The position numbers and the translations under genes are program-made. From the NCBI GenBank assembly GCA_029057255.1, contig JAICZO010000240.1:1-11233 (forward strand): a stretch of DNA of 11,233 bases, read 5' to 3'. The notes beneath the pieces are model-generated. The model was given only the letters and a program-made list of their open reading frames with translations. It was not told where the DNA came from and did no database searches. This document shows, one piece after another, positions 1 through 5,720 of the stretch. Positions within the stretch are counted from its first letter, which is position 1; every line of letters starts with the position of its first letter. The stretch is from Muribaculaceae bacterium (GTDB lineage: Bacteria > Bacteroidota > Bacteroidia > Bacteroidales > Muribaculaceae).

Positions 1-31
1 ACCCATCCCGGTTCGAGCCCGGGTCCGGGTA
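1..31 (+). tRNA. 3' end of a tRNA, probably tRNA-Leu (partial)
   Basis: Only the 3' part lies in the window. A T arm is clear: stem CCCGG (7-11), loop TTCGAGC (12-18), stem CCGGG (19-23). It is followed by the 3' acceptor strand TCCGGGT (24-30) and discriminator A (31). CCA is not encoded, which is common in Bacteroidota. The acceptor TCCGGGT-A matches the 3' end of bacterial leucine tRNAs such as E. coli tRNA-Leu(UAA), and bases 1-6 could be the 3' side of a long class II variable arm. The Leu assignment is inference because the anticodon is outside the window. Confidence 0.7.
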
Positions 32-67
32 CACAATTGAGGATTCTCATCGCGAGAGTCCTCTTTT
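27..67 (+). repeat. Direct repeat copy 1: last tRNA bases plus terminator
   Basis: This 41-base stretch starts in the tRNA acceptor (GGGTA) and runs through the terminator hairpin into its T run. It matches 1513-1553 at 38 of 41 positions, with differences at 38, 50 and 51. Repeats of a tRNA 3' end are typical products of site-specific integration, but here most of the identity is in the terminator. It could also be left from a tandem tRNA duplication. Confidence 0.8.
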
Positions 68-70
68 CTT
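39..70 (+). terminator. Intrinsic terminator of the tRNA gene
   Basis: Ten-base stem GAGGATTCTC (39-48) pairs with GAGAGTCCTC (54-63) with one G-T pair. The loop is 5 bases and the stem is followed by TTTTCTT. It lies directly after the tRNA 3' end, so it should end the tRNA transcript and insulate the Fic gene from it. Confidence 0.85.
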
Positions 71-161
71 CTTTGTTGCGTAACACATTTGTCTGTTTAT
101 ATATAAGCTTAAGTACTCTGTTGCAATAATTGGTTTGATTTTTAATTCAGACACAGTGTGG

Positions 162-225
162 ATATCTCAAAAAATTGATATAAAGATTTCGTTATCTCAA
201 TTTTGTGTTAAAATTTGAGATAACG
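162..225 (+). promoter_or_regulatory. Operator-like TATCTCAA repeats before the Fic gene
   Basis: A perfect 11-base inverted repeat CGTTATCTCAA (190-200) / TTGAGATAACG (215-225) overlaps the -33 box of the Fic promoter. Pairing can be extended inward through TTTT (201-204) and AAAA (210-213), with T214 unpaired. A third copy of TATCTCAA stands at 163-170, followed by a partial inverted half TTGATA (175-180). Three copies of one 8-mer within about 60 bases at a promoter suggest a repressor site. The candidate regulator is the Fic protein's own winged-helix domain, which is inference. Confidence 0.6.
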
Positions 226-245
226 GATTTTTTATTGTAATTTTG
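214..245 (+). promoter_or_regulatory. Bacteroidota promoter of the Fic gene
   Basis: A -33 box TTTG (214-217), a 20-base spacer and a -7 box TAATTTTG (238-245) fit the TTTG/TAnnTTTG consensus fully. Transcription would start near 252, giving a short leader of about 10 bases before the ATG at 262. The -33 box lies inside the right arm of the inverted repeat 190-225, so binding there would block the promoter. Confidence 0.75.
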
Positions 246-261
246 CGTAAAACTTACAAAT

Positions 262-1398
262 ATGATAAATATCGAGACGTTCAATGCTGGACATTATGAG
301 GATGGGTATGGCTATAAGTACTTTGTGCCAAACCACATCAATCAAGAATGGACATGGAATAATCCTACAATCAGTCATTTATTAGAGAAGGCAGCATTGA
401 AATTAGGAGAACTTAATTCATTCTCCAAACTTGTTCCTAATATAGATTTGTTCATACAGTTGCATGTAACGAAGGAGGCTGTTGTTTCAAGCCGCATTGA
501 GGGCACTCAAACAAGAATGGATGAAGCATTACTTCCTGAAACTGAAATACAATTAGAAAGAAGAGATGACTGGAGAGAAGTTCAAAACTATATTAAAGCC
601 ATAAATGAAGCTATTAAAAGCTTAGAGACTCTACCCATTTCGAGCAGATTAATTCGTAATACTCATAGGTTATTATTAGATAGCGTTCGAGGTGAGCACA
701 AACTCCCAGGAGAATTCCGAACGAGTCAAAATTGGATAGGTGGTAAGTCTCTGGCTGATGCCAAGTTTATACCCCCAACACACCAACTTGTTGGGGAGCT
801 TATGGGAGATCTTGAAAAATTTCTTAACAATGACCAGATTCATCTCCCTTCTCTGTTGAAAATAGCCATAGCCCATTACCAATTTGAGACGATACACCCG
901 TTTTTGGATGGTAACGGACGTATTGGCCGCTTGTTGATTACATTGTTTCTTGTCAAGGAAAATGTTTTGGATATGCCGTTGCTCTATCTTTCCACATTTT
1001 TTGAAAACCCCAAAGACCTTTATTACGACAATCTGTCTTCTATTCGTACAAAGAATGACATTACGCAATGGATAAAATACTTCCTTGTTGGCATAGAACA
1101 GACTGCAACCAAAGCCGTTGAAACACTATCTTCAATATTGCGTTTTAAGAGCGAGGCAGAAACTTTAATACGCTCTTCATATCGCAGTCGCTCGACAAAG
1201 GCTATTATATTACTTCATGAGCTAATGAAAAATCCTTATATAACCATTGATGATGCAGCGACAATCTGTAATACAACATACAATTCAGCGAATACGCTTG
1301 TCAAGATGATGACAAAAGATAATTTATTGTCAGAAGTTACAGGACAAAGCAGAAACAGATTATTTGTTTGCAAATCGTACCTATCGTTATTTGACTAA
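262..1398 (+). CDS. Fic family AMP-transferase (class II) with C-terminal winged helix
   Basis: 378 residues. Fic enzymes move AMP from ATP to a hydroxyl group of a target protein. The active-site motif HPFLDGNGRIGR is complete at residues 212-223, with catalytic His212, Mg-binding Asp216 and phosphate-binding Asn218/Arg220/Arg223. An intact inhibitory motif SSRIEG (76-81) with Glu80 lies before the Fic core, which makes it a self-inhibited class II enzyme that needs no separate antitoxin. Residues about 310-375 look like a winged helix-turn-helix. Size and order resemble the Shewanella SoFic and Bacteroides thetaiotaomicron Fic type. There is no signal peptide, so it should be cytoplasmic. 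The ATG at 262 sits about 10 bases after the predicted transcription start. The gene stands alone and is clearly more AT-rich than the genes to its right, between two copies of a tRNA-terminator repeat, which suggests transfer. The target protein is unknown. Confidence 0.93.
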   Translation: MINIETFNAGHYEDGYGYKYFVPNHINQEWTWNNPTISHLLEKAALKLGELNSFSKLVPNIDLFIQLHVTKEAVVSSRIEGTQTRMDEALLPETEIQLERRDDWREVQNYIKAINEAIKSLETLPISSRLIRNTHRLLLDSVRGEHKLPGEFRTSQNWIGGKSLADAKFIPPTHQLVGELMGDLEKFLNNDQIHLPSLLKIAIAHYQFETIHPFLDGNGRIGRLLITLFLVKENVLDMPLLYLSTFFENPKDLYYDNLSSIRTKNDITQWIKYFLVGIEQTATKAVETLSSILRFKSEAETLIRSSYRSRSTKAIILLHELMKNPYITIDDAATICNTTYNSANTLVKMMTKDNLLSEVTGQSRNRLFVCKSYLSLFD

Positions 1399-1415
1399 TT
1401 ATTTAATCATTAGTC
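1393..1415. other. Inverted repeat spanning the Fic stop codon
   Basis: GACTAAT (1393-1399) and ATTAGTC (1409-1415) form a perfect 7-base inverted repeat with a 9-base loop that includes the TAA stop. No T run follows, so it is at best a weak terminator or a transcript-end stabiliser. Confidence 0.35.
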
Positions 1416-1427
1416 CTACATAATATC

Positions 1428-1446
1428 GGTTCGTCTGGGTCGGGTA
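1428..1446 (+). other. Possible tRNA 3'-end remnant
   Basis: GGTTCGTCTGGGTCGGGTA resembles the T loop and acceptor end of the tRNA at 11-31 if about three bases are deleted. The match is short and GC-rich, so chance is possible. It is listed because it lies between the Fic gene and the repeated terminator. The rest of 1447-1512 shows no ORF or structure I can support. Confidence 0.25.
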
Positions 1447-1512
1447 TCCAGTGACGCATTTCCCACAACCTATCCAAATCGGCCAAAATTGGTTCTAATA
1501 CGGCACGGTTGG

Positions 1513-1553
1513 GGGTACACAATAGAGGATTCTCACTGCGAGAGTCCTCTTTT
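1513..1553 (+). repeat. Direct repeat copy 2 of the tRNA end plus terminator
   Basis: This copy matches 27-67 at 38 of 41 bases. It begins with GGGTACACAA, the end of the tRNA and its flank, but no T arm stands before it, so it is not part of a working tRNA. With copy 1 it brackets about 1.45 kb that holds only the Fic gene. Confidence 0.8.
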
Positions 1554-1556
1554 TTT
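1525..1556 (+). terminator. Second intrinsic terminator
   Basis: Stem GAGGATTCTC (1525-1534) / GAGAGTCCTC (1540-1549) has a 5-base loop and a run of seven T (1550-1556). It is the repeated tRNA terminator and probably now ends Fic transcription, about 125 bases after the stop codon. A second stretch CCTCTTTTTTTG follows at 1559-1570, like a short duplication of the terminator tail. Confidence 0.8.
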
Positions 1557-1593
1557 GTCCTCTTTTTTTGTATACTCATTAACTGTCAGATAG

Positions 1594-1628
1594 TTCACAA
1601 TTATTTTGTGAATAAGCGTATTATTCAC
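1594..1628 (+). promoter_or_regulatory. Nested TTCAC/GTGAA operator-like dyads
   Basis: Two perfect inverted repeats share a middle half-site: TTCACAA (1594-1600) with TTGTGAA (1606-1612), and GTGAATAA (1608-1615) with TTATTCAC (1621-1628). Both have 5-base spacers. They cover the -33 box and the whole spacer up to the -7 box of the GIY-YIG gene promoter. This geometry suggests a repressor binding as adjacent dimers. No regulator gene is next to it, so the factor is unknown. Confidence 0.6.
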
Positions 1629-1636
1629 TAACTTTG
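1605..1636 (+). promoter_or_regulatory. Bacteroidota promoter of the GIY-YIG gene
   Basis: TTTG (1605-1608), 20 bases, then TAACTTTG (1629-1636) match the TTTG/TAnnTTTG consensus completely. Transcription should start near 1643, leaving a leader of about 115 bases before the ATG at 1759. Confidence 0.75.
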
Positions 1637-1643
1637 CAGCCGC

Positions 1644-1758
1644 AGACCGCTATGCAGAAGCCCGGTCGGGGTTTGAGTGGCGGGATGCGAAGACATAATA
1701 GAAAGCGTTTACTTGACGCTCTTTCTTGACGCCTTGAAACTTGTAAAATTAGCGTGCC
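1644..1758 (+). other. Long 5' leader with an 8-base direct repeat
   Basis: This leader has no ORF of its own that I can support. It contains CTTGACGC twice (1712-1719 and 1725-1732), 13 bases apart. GAAAGCGT (1701-1708) can pair imperfectly with ACGCTCTTTC (1716-1725), so a hairpin including one repeat copy is possible. It resembles no riboswitch I know. Confidence 0.3.
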
Positions 1759-2520
1759 ATGAATGCTTGCAGATGTTTTAGCCCTGCCGTGCAGCAGGCT
1801 TTGAAGTGCTATGTATATTGCCTTGTTGACCCGCGCGACAATAAGATTTTCTATATTGGCAAGGGAACAGGCAACAGAGTGTTCGATCATGTTGCAGAGG
1901 CTTTTAAGAGCGAGGCGGAGAATCTAAAACTGAGTATTATCAGGGAGATAGTCGCTGCAGGTTTACAGGTGAGATTCTTCGTAATCAGACACAACCTTAC
2001 GGCCGATGAGGCATTGCTTGTCGAATCGACCTTGATAGATATGCTTACCTACGGACAGTTCAACACCGAGCATGTGCTTGCAAACATTGCCTCGGGACAT
2101 CATCAGTGGGATGAAGGTATAAAGAGCGTTGATGAGCTAAACATTCTGTATGATTGCGAGCCATTGGAGCGACCTGATAACGCGGAGCTGCTTCTCGTAA
2201 GCCTAAACCGGAGTTTTGACCAGGCCAGAGCCGAAGGTGTATACAGGCGTATTGATGCCTATGACATCACACGACGGTATTGGGCTATCGGAAAGTCGCG
2301 CCCGAACCACATAAAATATGTATTGGGGGTCTATAAGGGAGTAGTACGCACTGTCCTTAGAGTAGATTCATACCATTGGGTTGATTGTGCGGCTGATGGC
2401 ACTCCTTTCAAGAAGCCGCGTTGTTGCTTTGAAGGTGAGCTTATTGATGATTCGTCATATCTTAACAAGGATGTTTCGGCATATCCGTTCGGCAGTGGCG
2501 GCGCCGTCAGATATCTATAA
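1759..2520 (+). CDS. GIY-YIG nuclease-family protein (COG3680/LEM-3-like type)
   Basis: 253 residues. The N-terminal half is a GIY-YIG domain: YVYCL (18-22) stands for the GIY strand and FYIGKG (31-36) for YIG, followed by Arg40, His44 and Glu89 in VESTLID (88-94) as the expected catalytic Glu. LANIASGHH (107-115) is the usual Asn/Gly loop near the domain end. The C-terminal half (about 165-253) has the pattern RYWAIGKSRPNHIKYVLGVY, then KGVVRTVLRVD (193-203), a CFEGE segment and a final AVRYL. Similar tails occur on many uncharacterised bacterial proteins of this type. By pattern only, the tail might be a PUA/EVE-like binding fold. Such proteins are predicted DNA endonucleases, but their role in bacteria is not established. 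There is no signal peptide. A stop (TAG, 1750-1752) precedes the ATG in frame, which fixes the start. Its base composition lies between those of Fic and the secreted proteins. Confidence 0.85.
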   Translation: MNACRCFSPAVQQALKCYVYCLVDPRDNKIFYIGKGTGNRVFDHVAEAFKSEAENLKLSIIREIVAAGLQVRFFVIRHNLTADEALLVESTLIDMLTYGQFNTEHVLANIASGHHQWDEGIKSVDELNILYDCEPLERPDNAELLLVSLNRSFDQARAEGVYRRIDAYDITRRYWAIGKSRPNHIKYVLGVYKGVVRTVLRVDSYHWVDCAADGTPFKKPRCCFEGELIDDSSYLNKDVSAYPFGSGGAVRYL

Positions 2521-2582
2521 CACATAAAGAAAGAGGTCGTGTCATTCTTTTCAAAAGGTGTACTAAAATGTTACTAATAATC

Positions 2583-2655
2583 GGCGTCCTGCGGACGTCT
2601 CCGTGGAGGCGCAATATACTATGTATTAAGTGTCGCTAAGGGGAGCGACCTCCCC
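2583..2655. other. Intergenic spacer with hairpins between convergent genes
   Basis: GGCGTCC (2583-2589) pairs with GGACGTC (2593-2599) over a TGC loop. GTCGCT (2632-2637) pairs with AGCGAC (2644-2649), and alternatively GGGGAG (2640-2645) pairs with CTCCCC (2650-2655). The last two pairings exclude each other. No T run follows on either strand, so these are not good terminators. They may be parts of a small palindromic intergenic element. No ORF is supported in 2521-2735. Confidence 0.35.
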
Positions 2656-2673
2656 TCTACCAACGCGGGATAC

Positions 2674-2714
2674 GTAATAAAGCAAGCAGAGCCTCGCGGT
2701 TGCGGGGCTCTGCT
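2674..2714 (-). terminator. Terminator hairpin after the jelly-roll/Fn3 protein gene
   Basis: A 13-base stem (2685-2697 with 2702-2714, one G-T pair) closes on a 4-base loop, 22 bases after the stop codon. On the minus strand it is followed by TGCTTTATTA, a T-rich but interrupted tail. It should end the two-gene secreted-protein unit. Confidence 0.65.
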
Positions 2715-2735
2715 GCTATCTTAGGGTGTGGGGTG

Positions 2736-5633
2736 TCAGAGGATGACCTTGAGGCTTGTGTTGTTGCCGTCGATTGTGGCGACGATGACTGCTACGGTGC
2801 CGCGGGCAAGGCCTTCGAGGCTGAGGCTGTCGCCGTCGGCAGCTGCGAGGAGGGTGCCGTCGAGGCTGTAGGCTGCGATGTGCGATGCTCCTTGGGCGCG
2901 TGCCGTCATGCCGGAGTAGCTGAGGCGTCCGGCGGCAGCTGCCACGGTGTGTGTGCCGGTGAGGTCGCCTGTTTCCTTGATGTGGAACTGTGTGAGGGTG
3001 ATTTCACCTATGGAGTAGGCGTGTGCGCCGAAGAGGTTCTTGCCGGGAGCAGCCTTGAAGACTATGGGCTCGGTGACCTCTTCTTCGGGATCGGATTCTT
3101 CGAGTGCCTCGATGGCCGTTGTCTCGATAGAGAATACGTGCTGGATGTCGTGTTCGCCCGATGTGATGGTAGCCACTACTGCGAGCTTTGTGGGGTCGAC
3201 GCTTGTGCCGCTGACGATGTCGAAGGTGTAGGGCGAGCCGTTGCAGGCGCCGGTGGTGAACTGCACTTCATATTTCTTGCCTTCCTTGAGCTCGAAGAGG
3301 GGCGAGAGCAGGTAGTCGTCGGGGTCGCCGCTCCAGGAGTAGCTCTTGTAGTAGCAGATGTGGCCGTTGCCGTCGTCTTCCCACTGGTAGTAGTCGTCGT
3401 CGAGGTTAAGCACTGTCCATTCTTTGAAGCCTGTTGTCTCGTAGGGTGTCTCGAGTCCGGGCCCGATATAGGTTAATACTTCTTCGGATGTCGAGCTTGT
3501 GCCGGACGGGAGGTTGAGTTTGATGCGGTAGGAGTACTCGCCGCCTTCAGGGACGATGTCGTCGATCTCGGAGCGCTGACCGGGGATGAGATCTATCACT
3601 ACGGGTTCGTATTCCTCGTCGTTACGGATAATCTGCACCGATGCTATGGTTTCGAGGGGTCGGCCGGCGTTGTCGACCGCGGGGTTGAGCCACGATATGT
3701 GTGCGGTAATGCTGCCATCGCTGTCGGTGCTTTCTTTGACGGTGATGTCGGTGGCAGGCATCGGTGTGAGTTCGGAGTCTTCGATGGCGAATGCCGACAG
3801 CTCGATGCTGTTGTAGTATAAAAAGTCGGGGTTGCGCTTGCCGATGTGGTGCACGACGAAGCAGTAGTCGCCTTCGGTGTCGACTGCGATGGTGAATGAC
3901 TTAGCGGTTGCTGCGTTTGCGCTGTCATCGATGACTTCTGTCACCTTGACGAATGTTTCGGCGATGATATGACGGTTTGTGGCATATCCGAGTTCATAGC
4001 TCATATACTTGCCGCCGGTGGTCATGCTGATTGCGTAGTAGCCGGGAGCGAGGTGCACGTACGGGGTGGCGATGTAGTCGTCCATTACGGTGTCGTCGTC
4101 GGGTACTTCAGACTTGAATGTCTTTGACCAGGCGCCGTCGTTGAATATCCAAGCGATGCCGTCTTCGTTGGCGTCCTCGATTGTGAAGAGGGCTGCGTTG
4201 TCGGCGTCGACGGTCAATGTGCAGGGTGCTTCGACGGTGGGGCGTCCGACATATCCGGTCTTCACCTCGATGGCGGCCTCGTCGGTGTTGTAGCCGTTGT
4301 CGTTGTAGCATATTACCTTGTAGGAGTATGCGCCTGCTGCGGGGATGTCGGTGTCGGCATATGCTGTGAACGAGCCGGGACGCACGTGGTAGAATGTCTT
4401 GATGACTTCGCCGTCGCGGAAGAGTTCGGCCTTGGTTATGGCGTCGAGCGTGGCGCCGGCGTTTGTCTTGTCGGGGTATGTCCAGCTGAGAGCCACCTCG
4501 AGGGCGTCGGTGCGGTCGGGCACTGCCACGAGGTCAGTGACGATGCCGGGGACGGGCACGTCGAGCTTGACGTTGAGTTTCCACAGACGGGTGTATGCGT
4601 ATTCGCCTTCGGCACCGCACGCACGGTATGCGATGTAGTATGTGGCGGGAGTCTCGACATCGAAGTAAAGACGGGTGTTGGCGTCGTCGCCTACATATCC
4701 GGTGTTCTCGAATTTGTGCAGGAGGTTGAATGTCGACAGGTCGTCCTTGTCGGTGCCTATCAGCATCTCGAGGGCGGTGTATGCCATAGCGCGGGTGTCG
4801 ATGGCATATGTGCCGGCTCTGTCGAAAGCGAGGGCGGGCGAGATGAGGTAGTGGTCTTCCTGCAGTTTGTTGTTGTTGCTGAAGTCGGCGCTCTTGCCTA
4901 ATGAGGAGTATGTCCATCCGGGTTCTGACGCTGCGTCGGGGCCTTCGGCAGTCGACCATTTGTCAAATACTTCCTGAGTCTCGAAGCCGCACATGTAGGG
5001 CATAGCCTCGCCCTTGACGGTCTCGTCGGGAGGGGTTACAGGGTCTTCGCCGGGGTCTTCGCCGCTTGTCACGCTGAATCCGGTGAGGAACATCGTGTAC
5101 ATGTCGGCGGCGCTGTAGCAGTTAAGGCCGAAGTGGTATTCACCGTCCTCTGCGGGTGTGAATGTGGTGGTGAAGTGCTCGAAGTCGCCTTTGTTGACAT
5201 ACGATGGCTTGTCGATGAGGATTGTGCCGGCTTTTTGTGCCGCGCTTGTCGCTTCAGAGGCTACGGTTATCTTGAAACTTTCGACTTCGGATTTGCCGCG
5301 AGGGTCTGTGCGCGCCCATATCCCGACGGTGTACTCTGTGCCGGCGCTTAGTGTGAGAGCCGGAGAGAACAGCCAGCAGTCGGCTTTTTTAGAGCTGTCA
5401 TAGCCTTTTTTTGCCCCGGAGATTGAGCCTCCCGCGGCTGCAAGTTGCTCTACCTTTGATTCATTGTCGTTGAGCCAGCTTTGGGCTCCTCTGGAGTCGT
5501 TGGCCGTAGACCATCCCTCGTCGAGCGATCCGAGGGGATACAGCGACGAAGAGTATGGCACTGACTCTGCGGCCGTTACACTTGCACCGCATAGCAGCAT
5601 TGCGCCGAGTGTGCTGAGTAGATACTTTTTCAT
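2736..5633 (-). CDS. Secreted modular protein: jelly-roll and Fn3-like domains, T9SS-type C-terminus
   Basis: 965 residues. MKKYLLSTLGAMLLCGASVTA (1-21) is a Sec signal peptide. Four similar modules carry the (D/H)xxxxSP...L pattern of choice-of-anchor-J-like jelly rolls: DCWLFSPALTL (85-95), HYLISPAL (261-268), DDYIATPYVHL (518-528) and DDYLLSPLFEL (772-782). Two fibronectin-III-like units lie at about 360-460 and 623-722, each with an SW..P strand and a GxYSY(K/R) strand. An acidic, Pro-rich linker sits at 190-206. The end (about 905-965, with AAYSLDGTLLA, a GLARG turn and SLKVIL) looks like a diverged T9SS type A sorting domain, so the protein should reach the surface or medium. The modules suggest binding of sugar or protein; no catalytic domain is recognised. 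It lies 87 bases after the LRR gene and has no good promoter of its own, so co-transcription is likely. Confidence 0.85.
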   Translation of the reverse strand: MKKYLLSTLGAMLLCGASVTAAESVPYSSSLYPLGSLDEGWSTANDSRGAQSWLNDNESKVEQLAAAGGSISGAKKGYDSSKKADCWLFSPALTLSAGTEYTVGIWARTDPRGKSEVESFKITVASEATSAAQKAGTILIDKPSYVNKGDFEHFTTTFTPAEDGEYHFGLNCYSAADMYTMFLTGFSVTSGEDPGEDPVTPPDETVKGEAMPYMCGFETQEVFDKWSTAEGPDAASEPGWTYSSLGKSADFSNNNKLQEDHYLISPALAFDRAGTYAIDTRAMAYTALEMLIGTDKDDLSTFNLLHKFENTGYVGDDANTRLYFDVETPATYYIAYRACGAEGEYAYTRLWKLNVKLDVPVPGIVTDLVAVPDRTDALEVALSWTYPDKTNAGATLDAITKAELFRDGEVIKTFYHVRPGSFTAYADTDIPAAGAYSYKVICYNDNGYNTDEAAIEVKTGYVGRPTVEAPCTLTVDADNAALFTIEDANEDGIAWIFNDGAWSKTFKSEVPDDDTVMDDYIATPYVHLAPGYYAISMTTGGKYMSYELGYATNRHIIAETFVKVTEVIDDSANAATAKSFTIAVDTEGDYCFVVHHIGKRNPDFLYYNSIELSAFAIEDSELTPMPATDITVKESTDSDGSITAHISWLNPAVDNAGRPLETIASVQIIRNDEEYEPVVIDLIPGQRSEIDDIVPEGGEYSYRIKLNLPSGTSSTSEEVLTYIGPGLETPYETTGFKEWTVLNLDDDYYQWEDDGNGHICYYKSYSWSGDPDDYLLSPLFELKEGKKYEVQFTTGACNGSPYTFDIVSGTSVDPTKLAVVATITSGEHDIQHVFSIETTAIEALEESDPEEEVTEPIVFKAAPGKNLFGAHAYSIGEITLTQFHIKETGDLTGTHTVAAAAGRLSYSGMTARAQGASHIAAYSLDGTLLAAADGDSLSLEGLARGTVAVIVATIDGNNTSLKVIL

Positions 5634-5661
5634 ATTGTCAAATCTGTGATTTTTTTAGAGT

Positions 5662-5704
5662 GCCTGCCGTCCGGAGCTGTTGTGCTGAGTGCCGGGCGGC
5701 AGGC
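5662..5704 (-). other. Strong intercistronic hairpin without T tail
   Basis: Thirteen bases 5662-5674 pair with 5692-5704 (one G-T pair) around a 17-base loop, between the LRR gene and the downstream secreted-protein gene. On the transcribed minus strand it is followed by ACTCTAAAAAAATC, an A run instead of a T run, so it does not fit an intrinsic terminator. It may mark RNA processing or protect the 3' end of the upstream message. Confidence 0.6.
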
Positions 5705-5720
5705 TATGGTTAGTTTTTGG

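Noticed and set aside
72..261. Antitoxin gene upstream of the Fic gene, as in VbhA/VbhT class I systems
   Set aside because: No ORF is present in this spacer, and the Fic protein carries its own inhibitory SxxxEG motif.
1621..1890. Minus-strand reading frame of 89 codons over the GIY-YIG leader
   Set aside because: It has no motif, and it overlaps the plus-strand promoter and the well-supported GIY-YIG gene.
3300..3410. Runs of GTCGTC-like triplets that look like microsatellite repeats
   Set aside because: They are Asp-rich codons on the minus strand within a normal coding frame.
2700..3476. Long plus-strand reading frame of 258 codons opposite the jelly-roll/Fn3 gene
   Set aside because: It is a low-complexity antisense shadow of a GC-rich gene (Val/Ala/Cys/Gly-rich), with no domain or signal. 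The minus-strand frame has signal peptide, modules and sorting domain.
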